Below are positions 11,331 through 20,626 of a stretch of DNA of 32,894 nt, in pieces. This DNA comes from Saccoglossus kowalevskii (lineage: Eukaryota > Hemichordata > Enteropneusta > Harrimaniidae). The stretch covers positions 8,151 through 41,044 of the forward strand of contig NW_003145799.1 in NCBI RefSeq assembly GCF_000003605.2, written 5' to 3'. Position 1 is the stretch's first letter. Each line of letters opens with the position of its first letter. The translations under genes and the position numbers were made by a program. The notes under the pieces are model-generated. The model did no database searches and had not been told where the DNA came from. It saw only the letters and a program-made list of their open reading frames with translations.

Positions 11331-12012
11331 TGAGAAAAAAACATTCTTTTTACCAAAATAAATCTTGTAACAAGCTCCAGTTTGTGTACTGCATTATCGT
11401 TGGAGTTCAAAATTATAGATGATGTTCTACATTAAAGGGACAATGTTTCCTAAATGAATAAGGGAATGTGGGTCAGTTCGCGTTGTTAAAACATTGAGGC
11501 TCGAAGATGGTAAAGCATTGTTGTTCCAAGAGTAGCATTGTGAGATGTACAATGTTTAGATATTCAGTTCAGATATGATATTATCCAGAGTACAGTAAGT
11601 ATGTCACAATTTACTGCAAGTATGTGGCGATGCTGGTTTGTTGTATATCACCAAGAGATGGTGAAAACATTATGAGTTTTAGGGTAATAATATACTATAT
11701 CACTAACACGCTCTCACTATTATGATTATTTGAAACATGCAGAATGCATTTTGAGTGTAATTTAGAATACACATTGCCTCTACATTAGTTTTTGTATTGT
11801 ATTAGCATAATTTATACATCTACAATACACTGTCATTGTCCGTTAGAAAATTCCATTTTATTCACAATAAATATTTTTTCCAGTTTATTCACAAAAACTC
11901 TCTGTATTTTATAGTTGTTGAACATTATCTCTGTTGTAAACAGCTGTTTAAATGACTCAATGATTTATAATTTTCATTCACACAAAACCATGCACAAGCA
12001 ATGTAATGTTCT

Positions 12013-12068
12013 CAAGCATGTAAATTGATCGAGGTCAGTGGTACCATAAAAACGGACGATGCTAACTC
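12013..12068 (+). repeat. Recurrent ~50-bp module, instance 2
   Basis: It reads AAGCATGTAAATTGATC, then GAGGTCAGTGGTACCAT, then AAACGGACGATGCTAACTC. It pairs with 32,162-32,216 through the block A duplication, but is also related to 10,694-10,747 within the same copy. Confidence 0.7.
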
Positions 12069-12079
12069 AAACATAAATA

Positions 12080-12690
12080 CAATTGTCTACACTATCCCTA
12101 TAACTATCATTCATTTCCCTTCGACATATATTTAATGACGTACAGAATATTATAAATGTTGTCTGATTAATGTATGACATAGAATGTTTCCCGGTTTGTG
12201 AATCACTAAAAATATGAGACAATATTTCTCTGTTTACGAGACATGGATTGTGCAAAGTACAAAGTACAACTTAGTACTTTGAATACATCAGTAGTTATTA
12301 AGGTACAACGTTATGGGTAATTGACAGCATGTGGAACGTATTAGTATTTAGATTGCCCTAGTCAGTAACTAGATAACTGTGATAAGGCTTATAGCACTAG
12401 TGGTTACTGTATGTACTCGGCAACATTTTGGATCATAGTTAAATATTATAAATAGGGTTATGGTCAAATATTATTCGAAGACACCATGCAATTTTGTATA
12501 ATACCCCACCACATGTGTGACGATTGTTCTTTCCCCACCATATGGCCAGGACCTGATGAAACAAACATAGCATTGTATTAGTTTAGTCAATAAACCTGTG
12601 CCATGAAGTGATTCAGTCTATAATTCAATCTCTTCTTGTTGAGGGTGAGCCTCAGAATCAAAAATTGCGATCTCATGAGCTTCTGGAAAT
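12080..12690. other. Copy-1-specific ~0.6-kb stretch, contents not identified
   Basis: Block A2 passes directly from its module (about 32,216) to the sequence equivalent to 12,690 within about 50 bases. Copy 1 has about 600 extra bases here. It contains a near-palindrome, CAAAGTACAACTTAGTACTTTG (12,259-12,280), with 8-bp arms. I found no terminal repeats and no supported frame; the 62-codon frame at 12,067-12,255 looks random. Confidence 0.4.
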
Positions 12691-13364
12691 GGTGACCAGT
12701 AAAGTGAATCCGACCATTTTATAATTGCCAGCTAAACCATATCGCACATTTTTTTTTTATTCCTAGGATTACGTGTTGCAATAGACATATTATTTAAAAT
12801 GAACGGGATCTTCTGTGGTCAGTTGTATGTAACGGAAACCAATGTTAATTTTGAATGGCTTCTTCCATTGCAAAGAGATCATTTCTATTCAGTCACCAAT
12901 AATTGTTGGTAATAATTTAATCAAGTCAGTAGACATACATATGAATATTCCTTTATGAAATATCAGTTTATACATTTCCTGTGTACATTGGCATTTATAT
13001 AATTTATTTTTTCATATTACGTCGATTATTTTTTTATGTGCATTGTGCAAATCCTGCCGGGATTCAAACTGATTAGGATTTTTAAGAAATGGATAACAAC
13101 TGTGATAAAAAGAATAACAATGGAATGATCTACATACATTTACTCTTTATACACGTTTCCTATTAGCTACGATGATATGGGGCAAAGTGAAAATCAAACA
13201 CATATTGTTGTGATATAGTTTCCATCCAGGAATACAATTAAAAAGGTACTCATCATCAAAAAAATAGCATGTCATATATATTTCAACATTATTATTTTGC
13301 AGAAAAACCATAATCTGATTAATCTAAAATTTCGGCTATTAGTATCGAATTCGAATTATCATAC

Positions 13365-13940
13365 ACTATAAAATGTCTGGGTGAGGCACATTTTTCCACA
13401 AAATATTCAACTTTCTTATATGGTTGAAATGTATGATCTTGCTGCTAAAGTGGATCCGTGGCCATATAGGATTGAAGTATTCACAAATGTGTTTTTTTTC
13501 TTTCACAGAACTACTTGATCCAATGAGCATGTTTGATTTACGTATCAAATGCTCAAACAAACAATCCGTTCAGTAATATTGTTTAATTTATTATGGTTAG
13601 CCTTATAATGGTATTAACCTAAAACAATGGTCCTCACAGGAACGATTTAATTACATTTTATTAAAGATGAAAGAGAATTGTAATTAGGATATAATCACAA
13701 TAATATGGTATCATTTTGTTTGCCATCGATGGTTTCCATAGTACCATTGACCTCGAAAAGCTTACATGCATAATAATTCATATTACGACAAATCTTATTA
13801 AGAGAAAGACATAAAATTATATAAAATAACTTGCTTGCAAAAAACATAATTTGTGTGAAAATAGTAAAACAATGTGGAAACACTTATATACACAGTGAAA
13901 GTATTGTTACGGAAATCGTTGAATACGTAGCGATTTTTAT
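13365..13940. other. AT-rich unassigned DNA after the end of copy 1
   Basis: I see no gene. An inverted instance of the ~50-bp module lies at 13,721-13,772 (minus strand: CATGTAAGC, GAGGTCAATGGTACTATGG, AAACCATCGATG). The overlapping short frames on both strands (13,366-13,560, 13,695-13,883, 13,798-13,995) show no family resemblance. Confidence 0.5.
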
Positions 13941-14380
13941 GATGGCACGATCGCCTAACAAGAACACCGCCACGCCCTGCCCATGCAGTAATCACGTGGA
14001 CTCAAAGGGGCCGTTGGTTGACAACACGACGAGAAGAAAAAGTCGTTGAAAAAAGGATAAATTCACTTAGATAAAGCAACACAGTCGCCTAGATGGGTTC
14101 TACAGTGGTTCCGACTTGTGAACGAACCTATGTCGGCAGAGAAATGTCAAAGAGAGAGATCTTATGACTAAATCAGTTTGGAGCTCGTCAGCAAAGTACT
14201 ACTCGCATAGACGCCATTGCAGAGAGCCGCCAGCAAGAAGTCGCTCGCGAAGTCTCGCGAGAGTTGGTTACCTAGTAACCCAGAGGGTTTCCCTTACAGT
14301 ATTCAAGATAAGGTATGAGAGTGCCAAATGTGTTGATTGGATAAATTAAAATTAGCATAAATCCAATATGGCCGCGATAA
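13940..14380. promoter_or_regulatory. CpG-rich patch with promoter-like motifs (TCTCGCGAGA and an RFX X-box)
   Basis: The base composition changes sharply from the AT-rich surroundings. TCTCGCGAGA is present exactly at 14,253-14,262; this palindrome is a known core-promoter element of TATA-less housekeeping genes in animals. A related CTCGCGA half lies at 14,244-14,250. GTTACCTAGTAAC at 14,267-14,279 fits the RFX X-box consensus (RTNRCC, one spacer base, RGYAAC). CCAATATGGCCGCG at 14,362-14,375 loosely resembles a YY1-type site. A TTTTCCGGCTTCTCTTCT stretch at 14,403-14,420 resembles an ETS half plus a polypyrimidine initiator. I could not identify a transcribed gene on either side, so this may be an orphan promoter, an element-borne promoter or a chance cluster. 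Confidence 0.35.
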
Positions 14381-14736
14381 TATAATTATTTGATGTAACT
14401 TCTTTTCCGGCTTCTCTTCTATATGGCATAAGTAATAAATGTAAGATGCAAGAATACAATTTTAAACAGAATCATACAGTACAGAAAAGATGTAAATAAA
14501 TGGTTTCCTGGGTAGACGGATGCTTCATCTGCATAAATCCAACATTGCCGTCACATCTAAAAGAAAAACTAGAGGAATGAAACACTTTTGTTGGATCTAC
14601 AAATCTGCAATACTATATACATAATAGACCATTTAAACGTAAATTTTCAACTCTATAAACGATATTTTTGATTTAACAAACTGTATTAAACAGTTATAAT
14701 TCTGTCCAAGAGTTAATTAATTGATTAATGTAATTG
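14381..14736. other. AT-rich spacer between the CpG patch and the DIRS-like block
   Basis: No gene is seen. It holds a second copy of GCATAAATCCAA.nTnGCCG (14,531-14,550) that also occurs at 14,355-14,374. On the minus strand this stretch would be the 3' flank or untranslated region of the chimeric YR-CXC frame. I see no clear AATAAA close to that stop codon. Confidence 0.4.
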
Positions 14737-15249
14737 CTAATCATCATCGCTATCATCATCAGATATCTGAACTACATTTGTGCATCCAGATCCTCGACAT
14801 TGACCACAAACTGGAGAACATTCAAGGTTGTGCTTTCTGCAGGTACATATGAGACTGCGACAGTCTGTGGAGCAGTTGCATCCCACTATCCTCAAGAGAA
14901 ATTCAGGTGCTGCGTCCTTTTCAGTCATTAAAGGAATGACGATCGGTAGTGGATCGCGTCCTGGGATTTGCTTCCTGGCGAGAAACCTGATTTGTGTCTT
15001 TATCACGACTTGATTGTCCATAAAAGTGACACACCCGTCCGAGGACATGGCCCCTAGCTCAGCCTGACGCCTACCTGAGGCAAGGGTGAGTAGGAAGAAT
15101 GTTTTCAACGTCAAATGTTTGAGTGGTGCTGATCGGAGTGGCTCAAAGGGTGGTCTGCTTAGAGCATCCAATACAACTGATAAGTTCCTCATTCGGGGTC
15201 TAGGCCTCTGATTAAACAGTAAACAGTCTCCCAATTGTAGGACAACCGG
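14737..15249 (-). CDS. Chimeric frame: YR catalytic start joined to a CXC-like cysteine-rich domain and acidic tail
   Basis: A minus-strand frame is open from after a stop at 15,250-15,252 to TAG at 14,737-14,739, about 170 codons. The first ~95 residues are DIRS-type tyrosine recombinase: LSRPPFEPLRS, LTLKTFFLLTLASGRRQAEL (the second R of GRR lies at the usual first catalytic Arg) and FLARKQIPGRDPLPIVIP. Instead of the rest of the recombinase (His-x-x-Arg and Tyr boxes) the frame continues into GCNCSTDCRSLICTCRKHNL and then ECSPVCGQCRGSGCTN. That is a regular cysteine array like the CXC-type tails of many invertebrate proteins, and it ends in ISDDDSDDD. There is no ATG at the open start. It may be a fortuitous fusion, an exon, or a captured domain. 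Confidence 0.55.
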   Translation of the reverse strand, partial: PVVLQLGDCLLFNQRPRPRMRNLSVVLDALSRPPFEPLRSAPLKHLTLKTFFLLTLASGRRQAELGAMSSDGCVTFMDNQVVIKTQIRFLARKQIPGRDPLPIVIPLMTEKDAAPEFLLRIVGCNCSTDCRSLICTCRKHNLECSPVCGQCRGSGCTNVVQISDDDSDDD

Positions 15250-15489
15250 CTAGCCATGTCCCCAGAGAATCCCAATGGTGGTTGACAAGGCTGACCTATA
15301 GCCAACACTCGCTGTAAGGAAAAGTCCATTTCATTCAAATGATAGACGAAAAGTCATCTGTCTGGCCAACAAAGGGATTGCATGGTACTCCCTTCCACTA
15401 CACCAATCAGTGTATGCACGTCATTTAGAGACGTAGGCTGTGTTGGTGGGATCCCTGTTTGCCCTGGCCAGGACGTTGGCAGCCCACTC
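15250..15489 (-). pseudogene. N-terminal (SAM-like) part of the DIRS recombinase, with stops
   Basis: In one minus-strand frame I read EWAANVLARANRDPTNTAYV (from 15,489 down), a TGA at 15,421-15,423, then RAYTDWCSGREYHAIPLLAR, another TGA, and later YRSALSTTIG before the stop at 15,250-15,252. This is the usual N-terminal core-binding region of DIRS recombinases (a 'Y.S+W..+..WC' segment, then 'GYRSALS'). Two in-frame stops inside it and one before the catalytic half mean no full-length recombinase can be made here. Confidence 0.7.
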
Positions 15490-16260
15490 AGAAAAAATCT
15501 GAGTGAGTCAACTGAGATCCTTGATGCATGTAAGTGGTACACCGCTGGGCTCAAAGGCAGTGCGCCGTCCGGTTGGGAAGCAGATCTGGAAGTCTGGAAG
15601 CACCCCTGGTGTTTTGACTAACATTTCCAACAGTAGTGAAAGCCAGACCTTGTTTAGCCTGTTGGGCGCCACCCGCGTCAAAGTGCAGATGCGCTGCTGT
15701 CAAAGTTTCTCCAGTACACAGTGAATAGCGGGAAGGGAGGAAAGGTGTACAAGTCCATGTGGGTCCACGGGGGTCGACAAAGTGTCTCAGGTCCAGGCTC
15801 CTGGAGTCGGCAGGAGTGTCATGTACGTCGGGAGCTTGGTGTTCCAGGGTGTGGTGAATAGGTATAACCTTGGATCGTCCCACCGTCGAAACAGTCTGGA
15901 GGTTACCCATTGGGGTATCCGCCACTCCGCATTCTCGAGATGGAGCCGCCACGAGAGGGCGTCTGCTTGACTGTTTCTCGACCCTGGAAGGTGGTGTGCG
16001 GCTAGCTGCACATTGTATTCCAGGTACCAGAAGAGAATTTGCTCCATTAGGACTGACAACGATGGGGATCTGGTCCAGAACTATGGGTAGAAAGTGAAGT
16101 AGTGCTAAGCGCAATTCTTTCTTTCCCATAAGAAAGCCCGGTGTTGAAACTAAAGTGCGTTGTAACGGCCTGCTGTGTAACACGGCCTTGAAGTACTACC
16201 CTCCAAACCGCAGACATTTTTCTGATGATCCGCATTAGTTCTCGGAGGGACACAGAGGGA
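15490..16260 (-). pseudogene. DIRS RNase H and C-terminal connection domain, frameshifted
   Basis: The domain is spread over all three minus frames. From 16,253 down there is VSLRELMRIIRKMSAVWRVV (start of the RNase H region). The frame at 15,787-16,059 then has YNVQLAAHHLPGSRNSQADA (with the conserved Asp near 15,962), where the expected Arg after DALS is Trp. That frame continues to RLFRRWDDPRLYLFTTPWNT and LPTYMTLLPTPGAWT. A frameshift leads to DLYTFPPFPLFTVYW at about 15,740, then VWLSLLLEMLVKTPGVLPDF at about 15,640. The segment normally containing the TDN motif before the HLPG region is missing, which suggests an internal deletion near 16,050. Confidence 0.75.
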
Positions 16261-16830
16261 ACGCTGACTAGGCATTCGGCTAGTTCTTCTCGGCAACGGG
16301 CCTACAGCGACCGTACCAAGCCCACCTCTGTGTCGAACTCCCTGGCCAGGAACACCAACTGTTGTGTTGGCTGAGGGTGGGACTTACTAGGTAGCACAAC
16401 TGGTCTATAAAATCTGGTGTTAGCCTTACTGTTTGACTAACCACCCCTTGTTGGGTTGTGTAGCAACCAGCCATCTAGGTACATGTTGATATGTACTGAT
16501 GTCATGTGTACCAGCGCAGCAGTAGCACCACCTGTTTCCACACTCTGGTGAATAAATATGGAGCAATGCAAAACCTAAATGGGAGCACCCCGTGCTTTAC
16601 TACTTGGCCCAACTGGGCGAATCAAGGGAGTCGCTGAGTCACTGGATGTATCGGTATGTGCGGGTAAGTATTGCTCAAATCTAGCAAGGCTAACCAGTAG
16701 AAACAGAGCACGGAGAATAATATGGTGCTCGGCGTTTCCAGGAAGCTCATACTGATTTAGTCTGCTTAAGTCCCGAACGGGGGCTGGTGTCGGGGGGGTG
16801 ATCAGTACCTTGTAACTGTATATCGCCACC
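16261..16830 (-). pseudogene. DIRS reverse transcriptase remnant with YLDG active site
   Basis: Fragments in different minus frames are in the right order: VLPFRFCIAPYLFTRVWKQV (start 16,588), then HINMYLDGWLLHN with YLDGW at 16,467-16,481, then PTQQLVFLAREFDTEVGLV. The catalytic loop of DIRS RTs is YLDD, and here the second Asp is Gly. Frameshifts separate the fragments, and a TAG follows the YLDG segment by about ten codons. The fingers region upstream (16,575-16,829) is too degraded to align by eye. Confidence 0.75.
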
Positions 16831-17208
16831 TGGAGAGTCTAGGGATCAGTTATGCGCTGTCTTTAAACCAGAATACACTGGCGAAATCAGTGCTACAGAG
16901 ATGTGTGGATTTGTTGGTTCCACGTCAGGGTGATCTCTCCTCCGCTGAGGTAAGACCCTGTGAGGCCCGTAGAAGTCGATAGGTTCCGACTCTGCAAGCG
17001 GAAGCATCAAACCTGCTTCCCCTGTGAGCGGGGCAGGCGACCCCTGAGGAAGAGGGGGACTACCACCGGGTCCCTTCTTCGTGGGGGCATGTCGCCAATC
17101 TTCCCTCCACCCGAAAAAACAGGACGCTTGCCTCCTGGCTACTTCTGGCCAGTGGGTGCTGACTTTGGTAGTTACGTTTTCTCAGCTTGGGTTCCTTACC
17201 TCTTGCCC
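16831..17208 (-). pseudogene. Gag C-terminal/linker region of the DIRS-like element, decayed
   Basis: One minus frame shows a basic and proline-rich stretch (MPPRRREPGGSPPLPQGSP) typical of the nucleic-acid-binding end of DIRS gag proteins, before the RT. Stops interrupt all frames. The plus-strand frame at 16,960-17,454 is a shadow of this GC-rich region. Confidence 0.4.
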
Positions 17209-17625
17209 TTAGAAGCCAAACTGGCTTGCGAGTCTCACCTGTACCAACTGGTCAGTGGGATCCGAAGCACTGAGACTGCTCCTTCCATCCTCAAAAAAGA
17301 AGAGAGTGGGGGAGGTCCAGCCTGCGTAACTGAGGCGGTGGTGCGCCCAGTGAAAAACAGCCCAAACCGCATTCTGGTGTACAGAGGCAGCCCCTGCCAA
17401 GAGAGCAAGATGACACTGCAGGATATCCAGCGTAGCCATATGGTGTCCCACTAACGGCTGTGTCTGCTGGTCTAGGAGGCTGGTGCATTTCGCCATTGTG
17501 ACTTGAGAGTGCTCGTGGCGCAAAATAATTCGTTCCAGTGGGCTGGCCACAACTCGAAGGCTGAGGATCGCCATTCTGCTCTCAGTGCGTGGATTGTTTC
17601 CGACTAACTGGTCGAAATATTCCAT
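17209..17625 (-). CDS. gag: Gag-like frame of the DIRS element (partial)
   Basis: The frame runs from ATG at 17,623-17,625 to a stop at 17,209-17,211, about 138 codons. It has a helical segment rich in Leu, His and Gln (GHHMATLDILQCHLALLAGA, then AVWAVFHWAHHRL). A Ser/Asp-rich stretch, SSLSASDPTDQLVQV, lies near the end. Its position just upstream of the RT remnants is where DIRS elements place their first ORF. The function would be nucleoprotein assembly of the retrotransposon; this is inferred from position and composition, since gag proteins of this class are poorly conserved. It probably stops early compared with an intact gag. Confidence 0.45.
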   Translation of the reverse strand: MEYFDQLVGNNPRTESRMAILSLRVVASPLERIILRHEHSQVTMAKCTSLLDQQTQPLVGHHMATLDILQCHLALLAGAASVHQNAVWAVFHWAHHRLSYAGWTSPTLFFFEDGRSSLSASDPTDQLVQVRLASQFGF

Positions 17626-18055
17626 TAACCCGGCCACCCCCTTTGCCCGGCCCACCGAAGCAAAACAATTCGTGGTACTGGGGTTGGGGGAGGAACCGAA
17701 GGATCCGATCTGGCGCGAGATTTGACTCCAGACTCGCTCGATTGGTTAGCGCTTAGTCCAGCGGAAAAGGTTGAGCATAAAATTGACTTATCCTAAGGAC
17801 TTAGGCCTCTATCCCGCGGGGACCAAGGTCCGCCCATCAACACTGTCTGTGCGTTCCCCCTACATCCAGCACTCGGTGGGATCCAAAGCAATAGCGAATG
17901 CAGGACTCTGGATCTCGGAAGTGACAGTCCTACCGGGAGTGACTGTTTCAGAATCGAGGGTGAACATCGGGTCACTAGGATCGATGTTCCCCCCTCACTC
18001 ACGGAGTTATTACGAAGAACAGACTCCGAGTGGCCACGCGAAGCTGCACATTTAA
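17626..18055 (-). repeat. 5' terminal region of the DIRS-like element with hairpins
   Basis: This is GC-rich non-coding sequence upstream of the gag-like frame. It contains GAACATC..GATGTTC (inverted, about 17,963-17,990) and CACTCACGGAGT with ACTCCGAGTG (inverted, about 17,996-18,034). Such foldable ends fit the terminal repeat of a DIRS element, but I could not find its partner at the other end. The 94-96-codon frames on both strands here look like products of the high GC content. Confidence 0.45.
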
Positions 18056-18080
18056 ATGATACTTGATGAATTTTGACAGT

Positions 18081-18095
18081 CATATTGGATTTATG
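18081..18095 (-). repeat. 15-bp inverted match flanking the DIRS block (right arm)
   Basis: CATATTGGATTTATG is the exact reverse complement of CATAAATCCAATATG at 14,356-14,370. A related direct copy lies at 14,531-14,550. The two arms bracket the GC-rich block. They may be ends of a composite insertion, or a coincidence in AT-rich DNA. Confidence 0.4.
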
Positions 18096-18296
18096 AAAAA
18101 GGGATTGCTATTCTATCAAATGTTAATCATAATCATAATAGTACATCTTAGAATAGAAATGAAAACAAATGCAGGAAATAATCATATACATAATATCATT
18201 TTTTAAATATATGATGTATCAGGCAAACTATCAAACAATTACTATTTAGTCATCATTGTATCAAAACACAAATTTGACCTATTTTTATTGTGTAGA

Positions 18297-19370
18297 AATT
18301 TTATAAAACTGCCATGGTAACGATGACCTTAATGCTATTCTATAGTTGAAATAATCCACTTAGCATGTACTTGTTAATTTCCATCGGTAAAATAATATGC
18401 TATTACAGTATATTACGATAACAACACTGCACACTGTATCCCTATTGGATAGAAAATACAGAGATTTGCATATAATCAATTATATATCTGTGCTGCAATT
18501 TATTTACGTTCAGTGTATCCTTTAGAAGCGACCATGAATACAATTTAGAGTTGCATTACAACGAATTTACTGTTTTATATAGATATAGAATGTATGCAAT
18601 CTCATTCCGGTAAGTTATATATTATAGATTCGAATTATATATATTATCGTTGATGTGTTCATTGTGTACAGACACTACGGTTTTATGCAATTTGATTCAA
18701 GTTTTCTTCAATATGAAAATAATGTTGATTATATATAATGACATTCAAATATCTCTAGGTAAACACGGCACGTTCTCCCAAATGTGAAGTATTTGCATTT
18801 ATGATCAGTGTATTATTCTTTAGCCACCATGAATATCCCAGCTGTGCAAGTATTTGAGTTGTTCACAAAGATACAGTGTACATTCAATCATATTCTGGTA
18901 ATGTTTAATGATATATTGTCTATTAGTCTTGTATACTATAACTAATGTAAACCATGACAAGTCTGGTTTAATTAAGATTATTTCAACAGCATCCATGTCT
19001 GTACATTAACTGCATTCATGTATTTTGTTGTCGAACTAAAACTGTGCTATGGTAGATGCTACATATCGCTTTCATCGCTAATGAACAGACGTGTATTTTT
19101 TTCATCAATATGTATATAACCAAACTGATTTGTAATGTAATTCACTTTCCTTGAACCCACTTACTTGGGAAGCACATATAGTAATCCTAAATGTGATTCA
19201 AATATTTGCTGTGTAGAATATTTGTAGAAATGTCCACTACACCTTGCTTAGATAGATTTCTTTTATTTGGAAAGAATCATTTAATATATCATTTTAGAAT
19301 CAACATGCACAACCAGACAGCGTCATGAGTTGTAACAGTATCTGGTAGTATTTTGCAGAACTGCATTGCA
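18297..19370 (+). repeat. C-family dispersed repeat, copy C3
   Basis: It shares 'AGAAAATACAG.GATTTGCATATAATC' with C1 (18,449 and 5,962), 'CCACCATGAATATCCCAG' with C2 and C4, and a later stretch with C4: 'CGTGTA..ATATGTA.ATAAC.AAACTG' at 19,090 and 30,420, and 'GTAACTGTATCTGGTAGTATT'-like text near 19,332 and 30,626. It is the longest C copy visible and holds what C1 and C4 show separately. Confidence 0.65.
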
Positions 19371-20626
19371 ATATTCATATGTATCGCTATTTTGTTACGG
19401 CCGTTGCAGCTGTATGGTGGCTTATATAGGTAAGTATCTGTTCTATTAATGCAGAAGAACCTTTCCAAATAAAACAAGTTATAATATTTGAAAAAATAAT
19501 AGTTAGTCACTGAACCATACACTATCACACTTAGCATGAGAAGATACATTTGTGACATGTTGGTGATATAGCCAAGCATTCTCAGTGTAATTTTATTTGC
19601 AGTTCTCACAAATAAAAAACGAAAAAAAAAAAAACTGCTCCACCCCAAGTAATATCGTGAGTGTCCAGAGTATTTGACTGACTTGACTGACTTGACTTGA
19701 CATATACAAATTAATTTGTTGGACAATAATTCATTTTCCTTTTTTACAATCCATATTTTATGTTTAAATCTGTTTCAAGACATTCTAAAAAATTGTTTTG
19801 GAGCATAACAAAACAACGACTGTATATGGTGTCACAGTCTGTTCCCAATTCAAATTGAAATATTACAAGAAATAATTAATAAATCTTGTTTAGTGTACCA
19901 TTTAGTCCCCGACAACATACCCATTGGCTAGTTCTCAGGATCTACAACACTAATAAATAAACAGAAAACATTTTGATGACATGTTTTCATATTAAATTTT
20001 CATTGGGTCATACTATTCAACAACTAATTATCTAAACAATGACACAACATTCAATAAAGATATCTTCCACACACCACAAAATTTGTATTCATAATTGAAC
20101 ATATAAGAATGCACCAAATATCAGCATGCAAACAGACATTGCAAACATCATCCATCCCTCCCAATACACCATGCAGCATTATTGGTTTCTGTACTCATGT
20201 GAATGTTTGTGTGCTTAGCAAATATATACACGTGACTCATCAATCTTTTGACCAACACCCATTTTATTTATTGTTGAGTGAGGGCTCCATTTACTAATGA
20301 CATATACCTTTTCGAGGAAAGTAATAATACAGGAAGCGAATACCATATTATACCTTGGATCAATGAAACTAAAAAAATAACTCCCATGTGGTGAATGTTT
20401 TTGGAGGTATGAAGTACAACTAAAGTAAGCATATCTTCATTACACATAAAAAGTAATGTATCTATTAAATGGAAAATTGTTAAAATATGTCTTATTTTGA
20501 CCGTACACGATGCTTCCAGTAAAACAAATGACAAAGATAGTTTCAAATAGCGTCGGTTTAACAATTATAAATATTCAATGAAATAACGACTTATTATTTT
20601 GGTCATATAACTTGTCCTACAATAAA
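19371..20626. other. AT-rich unassigned DNA before copy 2
   Basis: No gene is supported. A short tandem of TTGACTGAC/TTGAC units lies at 19,674-19,700. A 145-codon minus frame (19,289-19,726) and a 98-codon minus frame (20,268-20,564) are open, but both are rich in Phe, Tyr, Ile and Leu as expected of AT-rich random sequence. The first overlaps a C repeat whose other copies do not keep the frame. Confidence 0.5.

Larger units (their letters stand above)
10261..13364 (+). repeat. Block A, copy 1 of the large duplication
   Basis: It aligns with 30,666-32,894. Landmarks are CTCATATAAACAGGGACAAC (10,583 and 30,967), 'CCATGCACAAGCAATGTAATGT' near 11,988 and 32,138, 'GTGAATCCGACCATT' near 12,703 and 32,279, and 'GTCCATCCAGGAATA' near 13,219 and 32,740. 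The last similarity I can follow is the TAATCTAAAATTT region near 13,320 and 32,834. Copy 1 has a 209-bp internal tandem duplication (10,931-11,330) and an extra ~0.6 kb at 12,080-12,690. Apart from repeats I see no gene in this stretch. Confidence 0.75.
14737..18055 (-). mobile_element. Decayed DIRS-like tyrosine-recombinase retrotransposon
   Basis: A block of about 3.3 kb that is visibly richer in G+C than its surroundings carries, on the minus strand from high to low coordinates, a gag-like frame (17,209-17,625), RT remnants (about 16,200-16,830), RNase H (about 15,700-16,200) and a tyrosine recombinase (14,900-15,490). The order RT, RNase H, then YR and the absence of an aspartic protease or DDE integrase fit DIRS elements. 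All domains are broken by frameshifts or stops, and RT has YLDG for YLDD. I did not find the split direct or inverted terminal repeats of an intact DIRS element. The left end is uncertain because the last frame runs into unrelated cysteine-rich sequence. Confidence 0.8.

Noticed and set aside
16960-17454. 164-codon plus-strand frame in the GC-rich block
   Set aside because: It is antisense to the DIRS gag-like frame and its linker; the minus strand gives the element-like order, and this frame has no family features.
17771-18083. 94-96-codon frames on both strands
   Set aside because: Overlapping frames on opposite strands in a GC-rich terminal region with hairpins; more likely the non-coding end of the DIRS element.
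19289-19726. 145-codon minus-strand open frame
   Set aside because: Composition is Phe/Tyr/Ile/Leu-heavy as expected of AT-rich random sequence, it includes a homopolymer-derived FFFFF run, and its end overlaps a C repeat whose other copies do not keep the frame.
20268-20564. 98-codon hydrophobic minus-strand frame that might be a membrane-protein exon
   Set aside because: No recognisable motif, no conserved counterpart and no convincing splice sites; AT-rich DNA often gives such hydrophobic frames.
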